A stretch of 64,000 nt of DNA from Hydrotalea sp. (GTDB lineage Bacteria > Bacteroidota > Bacteroidia > Chitinophagales > Chitinophagaceae), in NCBI GenBank assembly GCA_022402565.1, contig JAKRSC010000021.1:63595-127594 (forward strand), written 5' to 3'. Position numbers and translations under genes: made by a program. Position 1 is the first letter of the stretch. Every line of letters begins with the position of its first letter. The notes under the pieces are model-generated. The model saw only the letters and a list, made by a program, of their open reading frames with translations, made no database searches and was not told the DNA's origin. Of this stretch, positions 51,200-62,597 are shown piece after piece.

Positions 51200-52783
51200 T
51201 TAATAGCCCGGATTTTGCACCAGGTTTGGATTGGTTGTTAAGTCAGAAGAAGGAATTGGATACAGTCTTCTAAATGCTGGCACACCTGTACCTGATGGAA
51301 CACCACCTTTCCATGGCCATAAGTAAGTAGATTCTGTAAATCTATTGAAACGAATCAAGTCGGTACGACGGTGACCCTCCCAATATAATTCTCTTGCTCT
51401 CTCATCAATAATAAAGTCCAAGTTCAATTGTGTTGGTCCAATATTACCGTTTGTATTTTCATAAGCACGCTGACGTAATGCATTGATGTAAGTCAATGCT
51501 TGAGCTGAAGTACCAGTTGTAGCCCCTCTCAATACCGCTTCTGCATAAATCAAATGCATTTCAGCTAAGCGGAAGATTGGGAAGTCAATATCTACCCAGT
51601 TTACAAAATTGGCCGGGCGAGCACCTGCTCTATTCACATTGCGATATTTAGTAATTGCAAAGCCATCACCAAATTCTGCAATATTATTGATGTCGAGGTT
51701 CTGTTGGAAGAACTGCGCTCTTTTATCAGCTGTGCCTGTAAAATCAGGGAATAATTCAGGGATTCTTCGAGTTGTACGAATACCGCCCCAACCACCATTA
51801 ATTCCAGACAAAGACGCGTTCATAGCACCACCAACTGAAGCGTGGGTCAAGAATGTTGTACCACCCCAGTTACGTGTTCTTTCTCCATCGTAGTTTAATG
51901 TTAGGATAAACTCGCTTGTGTTTAGGTTATTATCAGCTAACATCAAATGTCTATAGTTGCCAATTAAGGTATATCCTGCATCAATCACTCTTCTTGCTTG
52001 AGTGGCTGCTTCGTTGAAATTAGGTGTACCGGTGTATACACCTGCGTTCAAGTAAATTCTAGCTAGTAATGCCCAAGCAGCCGCTTTATCTGCACGGCCA
52101 TATTCATTGGTCCTTGCATTTGCAAGTGCTGGTTCAATTGCCTTCAATTCACTTTCAATGAATGCATACAACTGAGCTCTTGTTCTCATTGGAGGAGGTG
52201 TAGAACCCAATGGAGTATTTTCATCAGTAAAAGGAAAACTTCCGTATAAGTCCATTGCCGCCCAATAAGCATAAGCACGCATAAAACGCGCTTCTGCACG
52301 GAAGGTTGCAACAGTGGCTGCATCGTTACCTGTTATACCTCTGCGTGCTAATCTATCAGGAGCAGACTCACGAATGAATTCGTTGCTCAATGTAATAGAA
52401 TAAGCAAGACGATAATACAATCCAGTCAACATTGGATTAGTAACTGTCCAGTTCATGTTGTGGAAGTCGCGTATACCTGGGTCACCCCAACCTACAACAG
52501 CTTCATCAGTAGAAAGGACTTGCGCCTTCCAGAATAGTCTGAGGAAATCAGATGTACCTTCATCAATACCCTGCACATCCCCTTGTCCATCGGGACCAGA
52601 GTTTCCAGTAAGTGCAAAAGAACCGTAGACTTTTGCAAGCACTTGCTTGTATCCTGCAACGTTGGCATATACTGTCTCAGAAGTTACATCAACTTCTGGC
52701 TTGATATCCCATTTTTTACAGGATGCTAACCCTAGTACTAGTACCAGTGCCAAGGTCATCATTTGTATGGTTAATCGCTTCAT
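51200..52783 (-). CDS. susD: RagB/SusD-family nutrient-binding lipoprotein
   Basis: 527 residues. The lipoprotein signal ends in LGLASC. SusD family features are the N-terminal helix pairs (EFIRESAPDRL, FRAEARFMRAYAYWAAMDLYGSFPF), KAAAWALLARIYLNAG, and the C-terminal RARELYWEGHRRTDLIRFNRF. It caps the SusC pore and binds the glycan. The companion GH13 amylase and SusE/F proteins point to starch or another alpha-glucan. Confidence 0.95.
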   Translation of the reverse strand: MKRLTIQMMTLALVLVLGLASCKKWDIKPEVDVTSETVYANVAGYKQVLAKVYGSFALTGNSGPDGQGDVQGIDEGTSDFLRLFWKAQVLSTDEAVVGWGDPGIRDFHNMNWTVTNPMLTGLYYRLAYSITLSNEFIRESAPDRLARRGITGNDAATVATFRAEARFMRAYAYWAAMDLYGSFPFTDENTPLGSTPPPMRTRAQLYAFIESELKAIEPALANARTNEYGRADKAAAWALLARIYLNAGVYTGTPNFNEAATQARRVIDAGYTLIGNYRHLMLADNNLNTSEFILTLNYDGERTRNWGGTTFLTHASVGGAMNASLSGINGGWGGIRTTRRIPELFPDFTGTADKRAQFFQQNLDINNIAEFGDGFAITKYRNVNRAGARPANFVNWVDIDFPIFRLAEMHLIYAEAVLRGATTGTSAQALTYINALRQRAYENTNGNIGPTQLNLDFIIDERARELYWEGHRRTDLIRFNRFTESTYLWPWKGGVPSGTGVPAFRRLYPIPSSDLTTNPNLVQNPGY

Positions 52784-52802
52784 AGCTCTTAAAATTTATT
52801 AA

Positions 52803-55769
52803 TTAGAAATCAAGATTTACTCCCAACACGAACATTCTTGGACGTGGGTACAGGTTATTATCAATACCACCTGCAATTTCAGGATCAATACCACTGTATT
52901 TAGTGATGATGAACGCATTCTGAACGTTTGCAGTAATTCGTAAGTTCATATTCTTGCCAACCTTACCAGCATTATATGCCAAGTTAATGTTATCCATTCT
53001 TAAGAAGGATGCATTCTCGATCCAATAATCTGATAACAATTGTTCTACCGTATTGGTTGTGAAACCGGTATTTCTGATATTATACAAAGCATTGGTTAAA
53101 AATCCGTTTGGATCAAATACTGTGAAAGAAGTGCTTCTACTTGCAGCCACATTGTTAAACATATAGTTACCAACTAAGCCACGCATTACAAAACCAGCAC
53201 TCCACTTGCCCCAGCTTACATTGGAAGTAATACCAATAATAGCATCTGGTTCAGCAGATCTGAAGCGATATCTATCGCGCTCATTTATAACACCGTCGCG
53301 ATTTCTGTCTTCAAACATATTTTCAATTGCACGTCCATCTCTGTCATAAACTTGACGGTGCACAAAGAAAGTATTTGGACGGAATCCAACTGTATTAATT
53401 AATGCAGTGTTACCAGTACCACCAGCTACTCCGCCAAACTGAACACCTAAGAAATTAGGATCTGTAAAGCGAGTTAACTGCTTAATTTCATTCCCTAAGA
53501 AAGTTAGGTTGAAACCTAAGTCCCAAACAACATTTTTGGTTTTAACTGGAACAGTATTTAATGTAAACTCAAAACCTCTTGTATCTAATTGACCAACGTT
53601 GGTTGTTAACTGATTGCTGAAATTAGTACCAGCCGGAATTGGAATTGTATTCAACAAGTCAACATTCTGCTTGAAGAAATATTCAACCGAACCACTGATT
53701 CTGTTATTATACAAACTGAAGTCAAGACCCACGTTCCAGCTACGTAATTCTTCCCACTTAATATTTGGATCGTATGCGCCTGGACGGAACATTTGGAAGA
53801 ATTGGTTACCAAACTGGTACTGAGCTGTTGCGTTACTGATCGCATAAATTGGCAAGAATGGGAAGCTACCGAAAATTGCTTGGTTACCATTCACACCATA
53901 AGCAGCTCTTAATTTTAAGTCATTTACTACAGTAGAATTCTTTAAGAAATCTTCTTCACTAATTCTCCAAGCAGCAGCCAATGAAGGGAAAGTACCCCAA
54001 CGAGCAGGATCACCTTTTAATCCAAAACGAGTAGATCCATCTTGACGAACTGTAGCCGTTAAAATATACTTCTCATTAAAAGTATAAATCAAACGAGCCC
54101 AATAAGACATCAATGAGTTTTGTCCTGGTTCGTTTAAACGACCAGCAAAAGCAACCGGCGTTCCATTTGCTCTTCTATCAGGGAAAGTATCAGATAAAAC
54201 CCTGAAGTGTTGGAATGAATAACCAGCAGTTACATCAATCCTACTTTTAATACCACGAAGATTCTTGGTATAGTTCAAGTAAAAATCAGTAACAGTGTTG
54301 GTGTTATTCTGATTGTATTGGTTATTAACCCCACCACGTTGATAAGCTTGAGCGGCACTATCAGGAACAAAAATAGTTCCCTTACCACGCGCAATATCAT
54401 AACCCAAATTTAAGTTTGCTCTTAACTCTGGTAAGAAGTGAAACTTATAGTCAAACTGCACATTACCAATACTACGCATGACTTCACTGCGATCATCTCT
54501 CAACATCAATAATCCAACAGGATTACGAGTTGATAATTGGTTAGGTTGGTTACCTAAAATCCATTCTCTGTATCCACCAAAGCGATTGTTTCCAGAAAGT
54601 ACTGGTTGAGTAGGATCGAAAGCAACAGCAGAACCAATTGCACCTTGGTTAGCAAAACGGGTATTAGTCATAGCACCCTTTAGATTCAAATTCACTTTCA
54701 AGTGATTATTCAAGAAGCTAGGACTCAAATTAACAGCTAAAGTTGTACGCTGTAAATTATCTGTCTTTAATACACCATCTTGATTTAAATAACCAAGTGA
54801 AATTCTATAAGGCATATTCATTGACTTTACAGAACCACTCACACTTAGGTTATTATCAGTCATGATAGCAGTGCGATAAATCTCATCTTGCCAGTTAGTA
54901 TTAGCATTTCCTAAAAGTGCAATCTGATTGGCATTACCATTTTGTCTAACAAAACTGCGGAAGTCATCAGCGCTCATCACATCAACTTTATTCGCAACAA
55001 CAGAGGCTGCTAGCTGAGTACTGAAACTGAATTGCGGCTTACCGCTTTTTCCTTTTTTAGTTGTAATAATAATTACACCATTAGATGCACGAGAACCGTA
55101 AATGGCAGCAGCAGATGCATCTTTTAAAACGTTGAATGACTCAATATCATTCGGGTTAATTAAGCTTAATGGATTTGCAGAGCCTGCAACACCAGATTCA
55201 TCAACAGGAACACCGTCAATTACAATCAATGGATTGTTAGAAGCAGCCAATGATGAACCACCACGAATTAAGATTCTAGAACCAGATCCTGGTGCACCAC
55301 CGCCTGGAGTAATTTGAACACCTGCAACTTTACCGTTGATCAACTGTTCTGGTGATACAATTGGACCCTTAACGAAGTCCTTTGCTGTTACTGATACTGC
55401 AGCACCTGTTACATCTTTTTTACGCTGAGTACCATAACCAATAACTACTACTTCAGAAAGAGCAGCATTGGTTTCTTTTAATTCAATATCCAAAGAACCA
55501 GCACCTACCGGTACTTCTTTGGATTCATAACCTACGGAAGTAATCACGAGGGTTGTTGCTGTAGCAGGAACACGTAGCGAAAAGCTACCGTCGGGACCTG
55601 TTGCAGTTCCACCCTTGCCACCCTTCACCGTTACAGAAGCACCTATTACAGGACTTCCATCTTTGGAGCTGGTTACTTTACCTGTAACCACTTTGTCTTG
55701 GGCAAAAACGGTCGTAACCAAAAACAGCATCACTGCGGTTAATGCGCCAAGCAGTCGTTTAAAGTTCAT
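52803..55769 (-). CDS. susC: SusC/RagA-family TonB-linked outer-membrane transporter
   Basis: 988 residues from the ATG at 55769; an in-frame TTG nine codons upstream adds residues before the signal MNFKRLLGALTAVMLFLVTT. The order is signal, carboxypeptidase-regulatory-like domain (VVTGKVTSSKDGSPVIGASVTVKG), the TonB-box region EVVVIGYGTQRKKDVTGA, plug (LIRGGSSLAASNNPLIVIDGVP, DASAAAIYGSRASNGVIIITTKKG), and a 22-strand barrel. It imports maltooligosaccharides together with SusD. It lies 140 bases downstream of the amylase gene. Confidence 0.95.
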   Translation of the reverse strand: MNFKRLLGALTAVMLFLVTTVFAQDKVVTGKVTSSKDGSPVIGASVTVKGGKGGTATGPDGSFSLRVPATATTLVITSVGYESKEVPVGAGSLDIELKETNAALSEVVVIGYGTQRKKDVTGAAVSVTAKDFVKGPIVSPEQLINGKVAGVQITPGGGAPGSGSRILIRGGSSLAASNNPLIVIDGVPVDESGVAGSANPLSLINPNDIESFNVLKDASAAAIYGSRASNGVIIITTKKGKSGKPQFSFSTQLAASVVANKVDVMSADDFRSFVRQNGNANQIALLGNANTNWQDEIYRTAIMTDNNLSVSGSVKSMNMPYRISLGYLNQDGVLKTDNLQRTTLAVNLSPSFLNNHLKVNLNLKGAMTNTRFANQGAIGSAVAFDPTQPVLSGNNRFGGYREWILGNQPNQLSTRNPVGLLMLRDDRSEVMRSIGNVQFDYKFHFLPELRANLNLGYDIARGKGTIFVPDSAAQAYQRGGVNNQYNQNNTNTVTDFYLNYTKNLRGIKSRIDVTAGYSFQHFRVLSDTFPDRRANGTPVAFAGRLNEPGQNSLMSYWARLIYTFNEKYILTATVRQDGSTRFGLKGDPARWGTFPSLAAAWRISEEDFLKNSTVVNDLKLRAAYGVNGNQAIFGSFPFLPIYAISNATAQYQFGNQFFQMFRPGAYDPNIKWEELRSWNVGLDFSLYNNRISGSVEYFFKQNVDLLNTIPIPAGTNFSNQLTTNVGQLDTRGFEFTLNTVPVKTKNVVWDLGFNLTFLGNEIKQLTRFTDPNFLGVQFGGVAGGTGNTALINTVGFRPNTFFVHRQVYDRDGRAIENMFEDRNRDGVINERDRYRFRSAEPDAIIGITSNVSWGKWSAGFVMRGLVGNYMFNNVAASRSTSFTVFDPNGFLTNALYNIRNTGFTTNTVEQLLSDYWIENASFLRMDNINLAYNAGKVGKNMNLRITANVQNAFIITKYSGIDPEIAGGIDNNLYPRPRMFVLGVNLDF

Positions 55770-55908
55770 AATCGAAGTTTTACTAATGGTGAGCAAATTG
55801 TTTGTTTATGTTGATTGTTTAGATCCTTGGGTTTTATTTTTCTTCTACAAGCATGGCAGGCGGCTCACATTTAAATAGACACATCTCACTTGTTCTTTGC
55901 TGCATTGT

Positions 55909-58806
55909 CTATTTATTTATTATCAGCTTCTCAGTTCTTTGTTTGCCCTGACTTACAAATCTTACTAAATACATACCACCATTGGAAACTTTGTGCAACA
56001 CTTCTTGTCCAGCAATTAAACGATGCGCACCACGTACCCTAAATCCAGAGAACATGTTGGCAAGTAGCTGTCCCTGCATATCCAATAATTGTATTTGTAT
56101 TTGAGCAGATTCTTTCATTTCGTATTCAATCACAACCTGACTGCGTGCTGGATTGGGATACAATTGCACTGGCATTTCTAATGCAACAGGTCTTACTGTA
56201 GGCAATGCTGTTGTGATGGTTTGTCTTGCATTCCTATCGGTATACACCAATACTTGTCCAGGTGCTAATGATAAAGCTTGAGGAGATCCAGTTGTACTAA
56301 GAGTACCTTCTTCTAAGTAATTGAACCAAGTTCCTGCTGTTGGAAATGTGATATTCGGTGCAGCAGATGTAAGTCCAAAGTTTCCAACTACCATTACACG
56401 CAATGAATCACTATTAACCGACAACCACTTTACAGCTCCATTTAAACTGTGCGAAACTGTGCTTCCTGAAATACTCATCATAAATGTTGGAGCATATCGT
56501 GGATTCATTCTTAGTTTAATCATTTGAGCATATACATTGTATAATGCAGCTCTTGCAGCTATTTGTTGATAATCCCAGCGTGGCGGCTTTGGATTAGTTC
56601 TGCAATTATTATTGATGGTACCATCTTCGCAACGGTTAATGGAAAGATCATATCCTAATTCACCAAATTGCCATAATAGTTTTGGTCCAGGCATAACAGC
56701 CCAAAAGGCAGTTGCAGCTCCAAATCTTGATAACGCAACATTTAGGCTACGTACATTGTGGCCAGCATTTGAATTATTACCATTTTGAACAGCATCAAAA
56801 ATTACGCGCTCTTCATCGTGACTTTCCATGTAAGTGATTAAATGAGGGCTTGACCAACCTCTTCTTGTATGTAACCCCCACTCAAAGTTTCCGTCACCTA
56901 TATTATTGGCCTTTACAGCTTCACGAAAACTGTGGTTCAAATTTCCCCACAACAACATACCGTAGTTAGCTAACTCGGTTTCTTCATCATTATCTGCAAA
57001 ATGCTCTAAAATGCAATAGCTATTTGGAGCTATGGCCTGCATAGTATCATAAATTCTTCTCCATAAATTAATTCTAGAAGTATCTCTTCTATTCCATGCA
57101 CCTACATCTGTTGGATTGTTTACTTGCGTAAATCCTTTCGATAAATCCCATCTAAATCCATCTATTTTGTATTCTACTAACCAATGACGAACAACCCTAT
57201 TTACAAAATCGCGCGTTGCTTGTGTACTATGATTGAAATCGTACCCCACATTGAAAGGGTGGCGCGCATCTGGATTAAACCATGGGCTATTTGTGGCAGG
57301 TTTGTTATTGGCTGCATCCCAATACATTTGTACCATAGGCGACTGACCAAAGGAATGGTTTAACACCATATCCATAATAACAGCAATTCCTCTTGCATGA
57401 CAAGTATCAATGAATCTTTTCAGCATTGCTGAAGTACCATACATTTTATCAGGTGCAAAATAGAAAGATGGGTTATAACCCCAGCTATTGTTGCCCTCAA
57501 ATTCATTGAATGGCATTACGTGAATAGCATTCACACCTAAACGTTGTAAATAGTTGAGTGTATCAACTAAGGTGTTCCAATTTTGAGTAGCAATAAAGTC
57601 ACGAACCAATAGTTCGTACTGAACCAAGTTTCTTTTGTCAGGTTTGTTGAAATTACTAACCGCCCAATTATAAACAGGTCTTCTTGTTTGTAAAATGCTA
57701 ACAATACCTGTTGCTTTGCCAGTTGGATAAGGCTTCAGGTTTGGATAGTTGGTTGAAGGAATAAATGGATCATTCCAAGGATCTAAGACTTTATGTGTGT
57801 TGTAATCTGCAACCCTTAAAGTTCCATCAATAATATACTGATAGGCATATTCAGTTCCAGGAGTTAATCCTGTTACACGCACCCAAAATCTATTACCATC
57901 TGGTGTTCTGTTCATTTGATGACGAACTGTTTCTGTCCAGTCATTAAAATCCCCCACCACAGAAATAGAATTCTTTAATGGTGCAAAAAATACCAAAGTC
58001 ACCGATGTATCGCCCGGCTCATAATTAATTCCATCAACCACTCCTGCAGGAAGTGGCGCAACATTAACAGTGGGTGCTATAAAAAACTGAACAGTATCTC
58101 TGGTAGTTGTACTTCCACTGGTAGCAGTAGCAATAATTGTTTGTGTGCCCGATGTAGTAATTGTTGGATTTGCAGTTACAGTTGTAGCATTGTTAGCTGT
58201 TCCAACGTTTGTTCCATTAAATGAAATTTGAAGACTAGATGATTCACTAGCATTAGCTGTAATATTCACCACATCACCTACCTGTCGTGTTGCTGGCTGT
58301 AAAGCATTGAATGCAAATGTTGGCTGTCGGAATGGTTGATCAACTCGCACCCTTAAACCCGACTCGTACACAGGTATGTACATATCTGAACCATCAACAT
58401 TTCTTTGAACCAAATTTCCAGCACCATCCCTAAACAAGATTGAAATGCGAAGAATTCTTTCTGACGTATTTGTAATATTGAAAAAACTGCGCAATCCACC
58501 ATTAATTGTAAAACGCCATTGCTGATTACCTAATGACACGCATTGTGCTGCGGTATTTGATGAACCCCATGTAAATGGCACATATTTCCAATCTGATGAA
58601 CTTGTACTAAGTGTTGTAATAACCCCAATGTGAACAAATACATTTCCTGTATGACTTTGCAACCCCCTATTTCCGAAGTTAGCATCAACAGTAATTTGAA
58701 TAGGAGTGGAACTTTCCTGAATAAATGCAGGCGACCAAGAAAGCAACTGCCCAGAGGCAGAAGCACCCAGTATCAATGCGAACCATATCATCGCCCATTT
58801 TCTCAT
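55909..58806 (-). CDS. Secreted GH13 alpha-amylase with type IX sorting domain
   Basis: 965 residues from the ATG at 58806. The signal peptide ends in SASGQ. Domains in order: an N-terminal DUF4961-like domain (about 20-150), an Ig-like linker (about 160-250), a CBM48-like domain with VVGDFNDW (about 255-345), the GH13 barrel (about 390-780) with nucleophile Asp554 in GFRWD, acid/base Glu601 in ILEHF and the third Asp664 in SHDEE, a beta domain, and a type IX secretion C-terminal domain starting at YPNPARSQVVIEY and ending KLIINK. It degrades starch outside the cell and feeds SusCD. Two operator-like palindromes precede it. Confidence 0.92.
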   Translation of the reverse strand: MRKWAMIWFALILGASASGQLLSWSPAFIQESSTPIQITVDANFGNRGLQSHTGNVFVHIGVITTLSTSSSDWKYVPFTWGSSNTAAQCVSLGNQQWRFTINGGLRSFFNITNTSERILRISILFRDGAGNLVQRNVDGSDMYIPVYESGLRVRVDQPFRQPTFAFNALQPATRQVGDVVNITANASESSSLQISFNGTNVGTANNATTVTANPTITTSGTQTIIATATSGSTTTRDTVQFFIAPTVNVAPLPAGVVDGINYEPGDTSVTLVFFAPLKNSISVVGDFNDWTETVRHQMNRTPDGNRFWVRVTGLTPGTEYAYQYIIDGTLRVADYNTHKVLDPWNDPFIPSTNYPNLKPYPTGKATGIVSILQTRRPVYNWAVSNFNKPDKRNLVQYELLVRDFIATQNWNTLVDTLNYLQRLGVNAIHVMPFNEFEGNNSWGYNPSFYFAPDKMYGTSAMLKRFIDTCHARGIAVIMDMVLNHSFGQSPMVQMYWDAANNKPATNSPWFNPDARHPFNVGYDFNHSTQATRDFVNRVVRHWLVEYKIDGFRWDLSKGFTQVNNPTDVGAWNRRDTSRINLWRRIYDTMQAIAPNSYCILEHFADNDEETELANYGMLLWGNLNHSFREAVKANNIGDGNFEWGLHTRRGWSSPHLITYMESHDEERVIFDAVQNGNNSNAGHNVRSLNVALSRFGAATAFWAVMPGPKLLWQFGELGYDLSINRCEDGTINNNCRTNPKPPRWDYQQIAARAALYNVYAQMIKLRMNPRYAPTFMMSISGSTVSHSLNGAVKWLSVNSDSLRVMVVGNFGLTSAAPNITFPTAGTWFNYLEEGTLSTTGSPQALSLAPGQVLVYTDRNARQTITTALPTVRPVALEMPVQLYPNPARSQVVIEYEMKESAQIQIQLLDMQGQLLANMFSGFRVRGAHRLIAGQEVLHKVSNGGMYLVRFVSQGKQRTEKLIINK

Positions 58807-58835
58807 ACAACAAAGCAATTATTCAGCAATCATTT

Positions 58836-58856
58836 AATGTGTTAAAATTACACATT
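58836..58856. promoter_or_regulatory. Operator-like palindrome 1 before the amylase gene
   Basis: Arms AATGTGT and ACACATT pair perfectly around a 7-base AT core. It lies 30 bases before the amylase ATG. It shares the TGTGTAA..TT.ACACA form with palindrome 2, centred 31 bases away (about three helical turns). Confidence 0.7.
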
Positions 58857-58867
58857 GTCATACAAAA

Positions 58868-58886
58868 TTGTGTAATTTTTACACAA
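58868..58886. promoter_or_regulatory. Operator-like palindrome 2 before the amylase gene
   Basis: TTGTGTAATTTTTACACAA: 7-bp perfect arms around ATTTT. It lies between the regulator stop and the amylase start and is the best-formed of the three related sites. Confidence 0.75.
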
Positions 58887-58961
58887 CTTAAAAATTTTTT
58901 TTGGGGGGTGTCTCTTTTGTTAAGTGTTGAAACTCAGAGATTAAACAAAATTCAACAAAAT

Positions 58962-59684
58962 CTAGAAGTCGATACCAATCCAGGTGCGCTTGTTGCGCTC
59001 ATACTTTTCATAGTTAAATTTATACAACTTACCAGGCCTATGTGGCACATCTTGTTCCATTTCATTTACATCAATTAGGAGATCCATAGAAGCAAATTTC
59101 TTTCGGAAATTCCTTCTATCTAGCTGTATGCCCAGTATAGCTTCATATAAATTTTGAAGTTCTCTCAAAGAAAACTTATCAGGCAGCAGATTGAAGCCCA
59201 ACGGGTGTTCTTGTATGCGCTTTTTCAACCAATTGTAACAATAATCAACCACTTCTTTATGGTCAAACGCCATTTCTTGTAATGAAGCTAAACTATGCCA
59301 GTGTAATTCATTATCTAAAATCTTTAATTGATGATGTTGCACATTCAAAAGGGAACAATACGCAACAGTTACAACACGACCACCTGGGTGACGACTTGGA
59401 TTTCCAAAGCAATGAACTTGTTCTAAATAAACATCATTCATACCGGTTCGTTGCAATAGAACCCTTTGTGCTGCAGCATCTAACTCCTCATCACGCTTCA
59501 CCATATCGCCTAATAAAGACCACATTCCTTTATATACTTCTAAGTCGCTACGAATAAGTAACACCTTCAACTGATTTGCTTCAAAACCAAAAATTACACA
59601 GTCAACGGTTAATGCAACAGTTGGATATGTTGATACAAGCTTGGTTGGATTTTTTATTAAAACTGGTTGTTGGGAGGTTGACAT
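58962..59684 (-). CDS. Nudix-domain transcriptional regulator (NrtR/AraR-like)
   Basis: 240 residues from the ATG at 59684; the longer reading frame begins with TTG. A Nudix-like sensor domain (about 20-145) is followed by a winged helix (about 160-230: DKFSLRELQNLYEAILG, DRRNFRKKFASMDLL). The Nudix box is degenerate (GDMVKRDEELDAAAQRVLLQ lacks the REVxEE catalytic residues), so it probably senses a ligand without hydrolysing it, as in NrtR and the Bacteroidota AraR family. It lies 155 bases upstream of the amylase gene on the same strand, with TGTGTA-type palindromes in front of both genes. Confidence 0.88.
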   Translation of the reverse strand: MSTSQQPVLIKNPTKLVSTYPTVALTVDCVIFGFEANQLKVLLIRSDLEVYKGMWSLLGDMVKRDEELDAAAQRVLLQRTGMNDVYLEQVHCFGNPSRHPGGRVVTVAYCSLLNVQHHQLKILDNELHWHSLASLQEMAFDHKEVVDYCYNWLKKRIQEHPLGFNLLPDKFSLRELQNLYEAILGIQLDRRNFRKKFASMDLLIDVNEMEQDVPHRPGKLYKFNYEKYERNKRTWIGIDF

Positions 59685-59743
59685 GGCAGTTGTTTTAGGG
59701 GGCAAGTATCCCTTATTTCATATGCAAGTTAAAAAAAAGTATA

Positions 59744-59762
59744 ATGTGTACATCGTACATAT
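59744..59762. promoter_or_regulatory. Operator-like palindrome 3 before the regulator gene
   Basis: ATGTGTACATCGTACATAT: 8-bp arms with one mismatch around ATC. Twelve of 17 core positions agree with palindrome 2 by eye. It lies between the regulator (60 bases) and ligA (57 bases) and could give autoregulation. Confidence 0.5.
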
Positions 59763-59794
59763 CTATAAAACCTCCATAATTTTCCATGGAATAA

Positions 59795-62565
<2,771 letters not shown>

Positions 62566-62597
62566 ATATACTGGCAGATTTTCATTAATTTCCAAGT

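Noticed and set aside
59699-59760. Divergent promoter with consensus -33/-7 boxes between the regulator and ligA
   Set aside because: I could not find TAnnTTTG with a spaced TTG on either strand; only the palindrome stands out.
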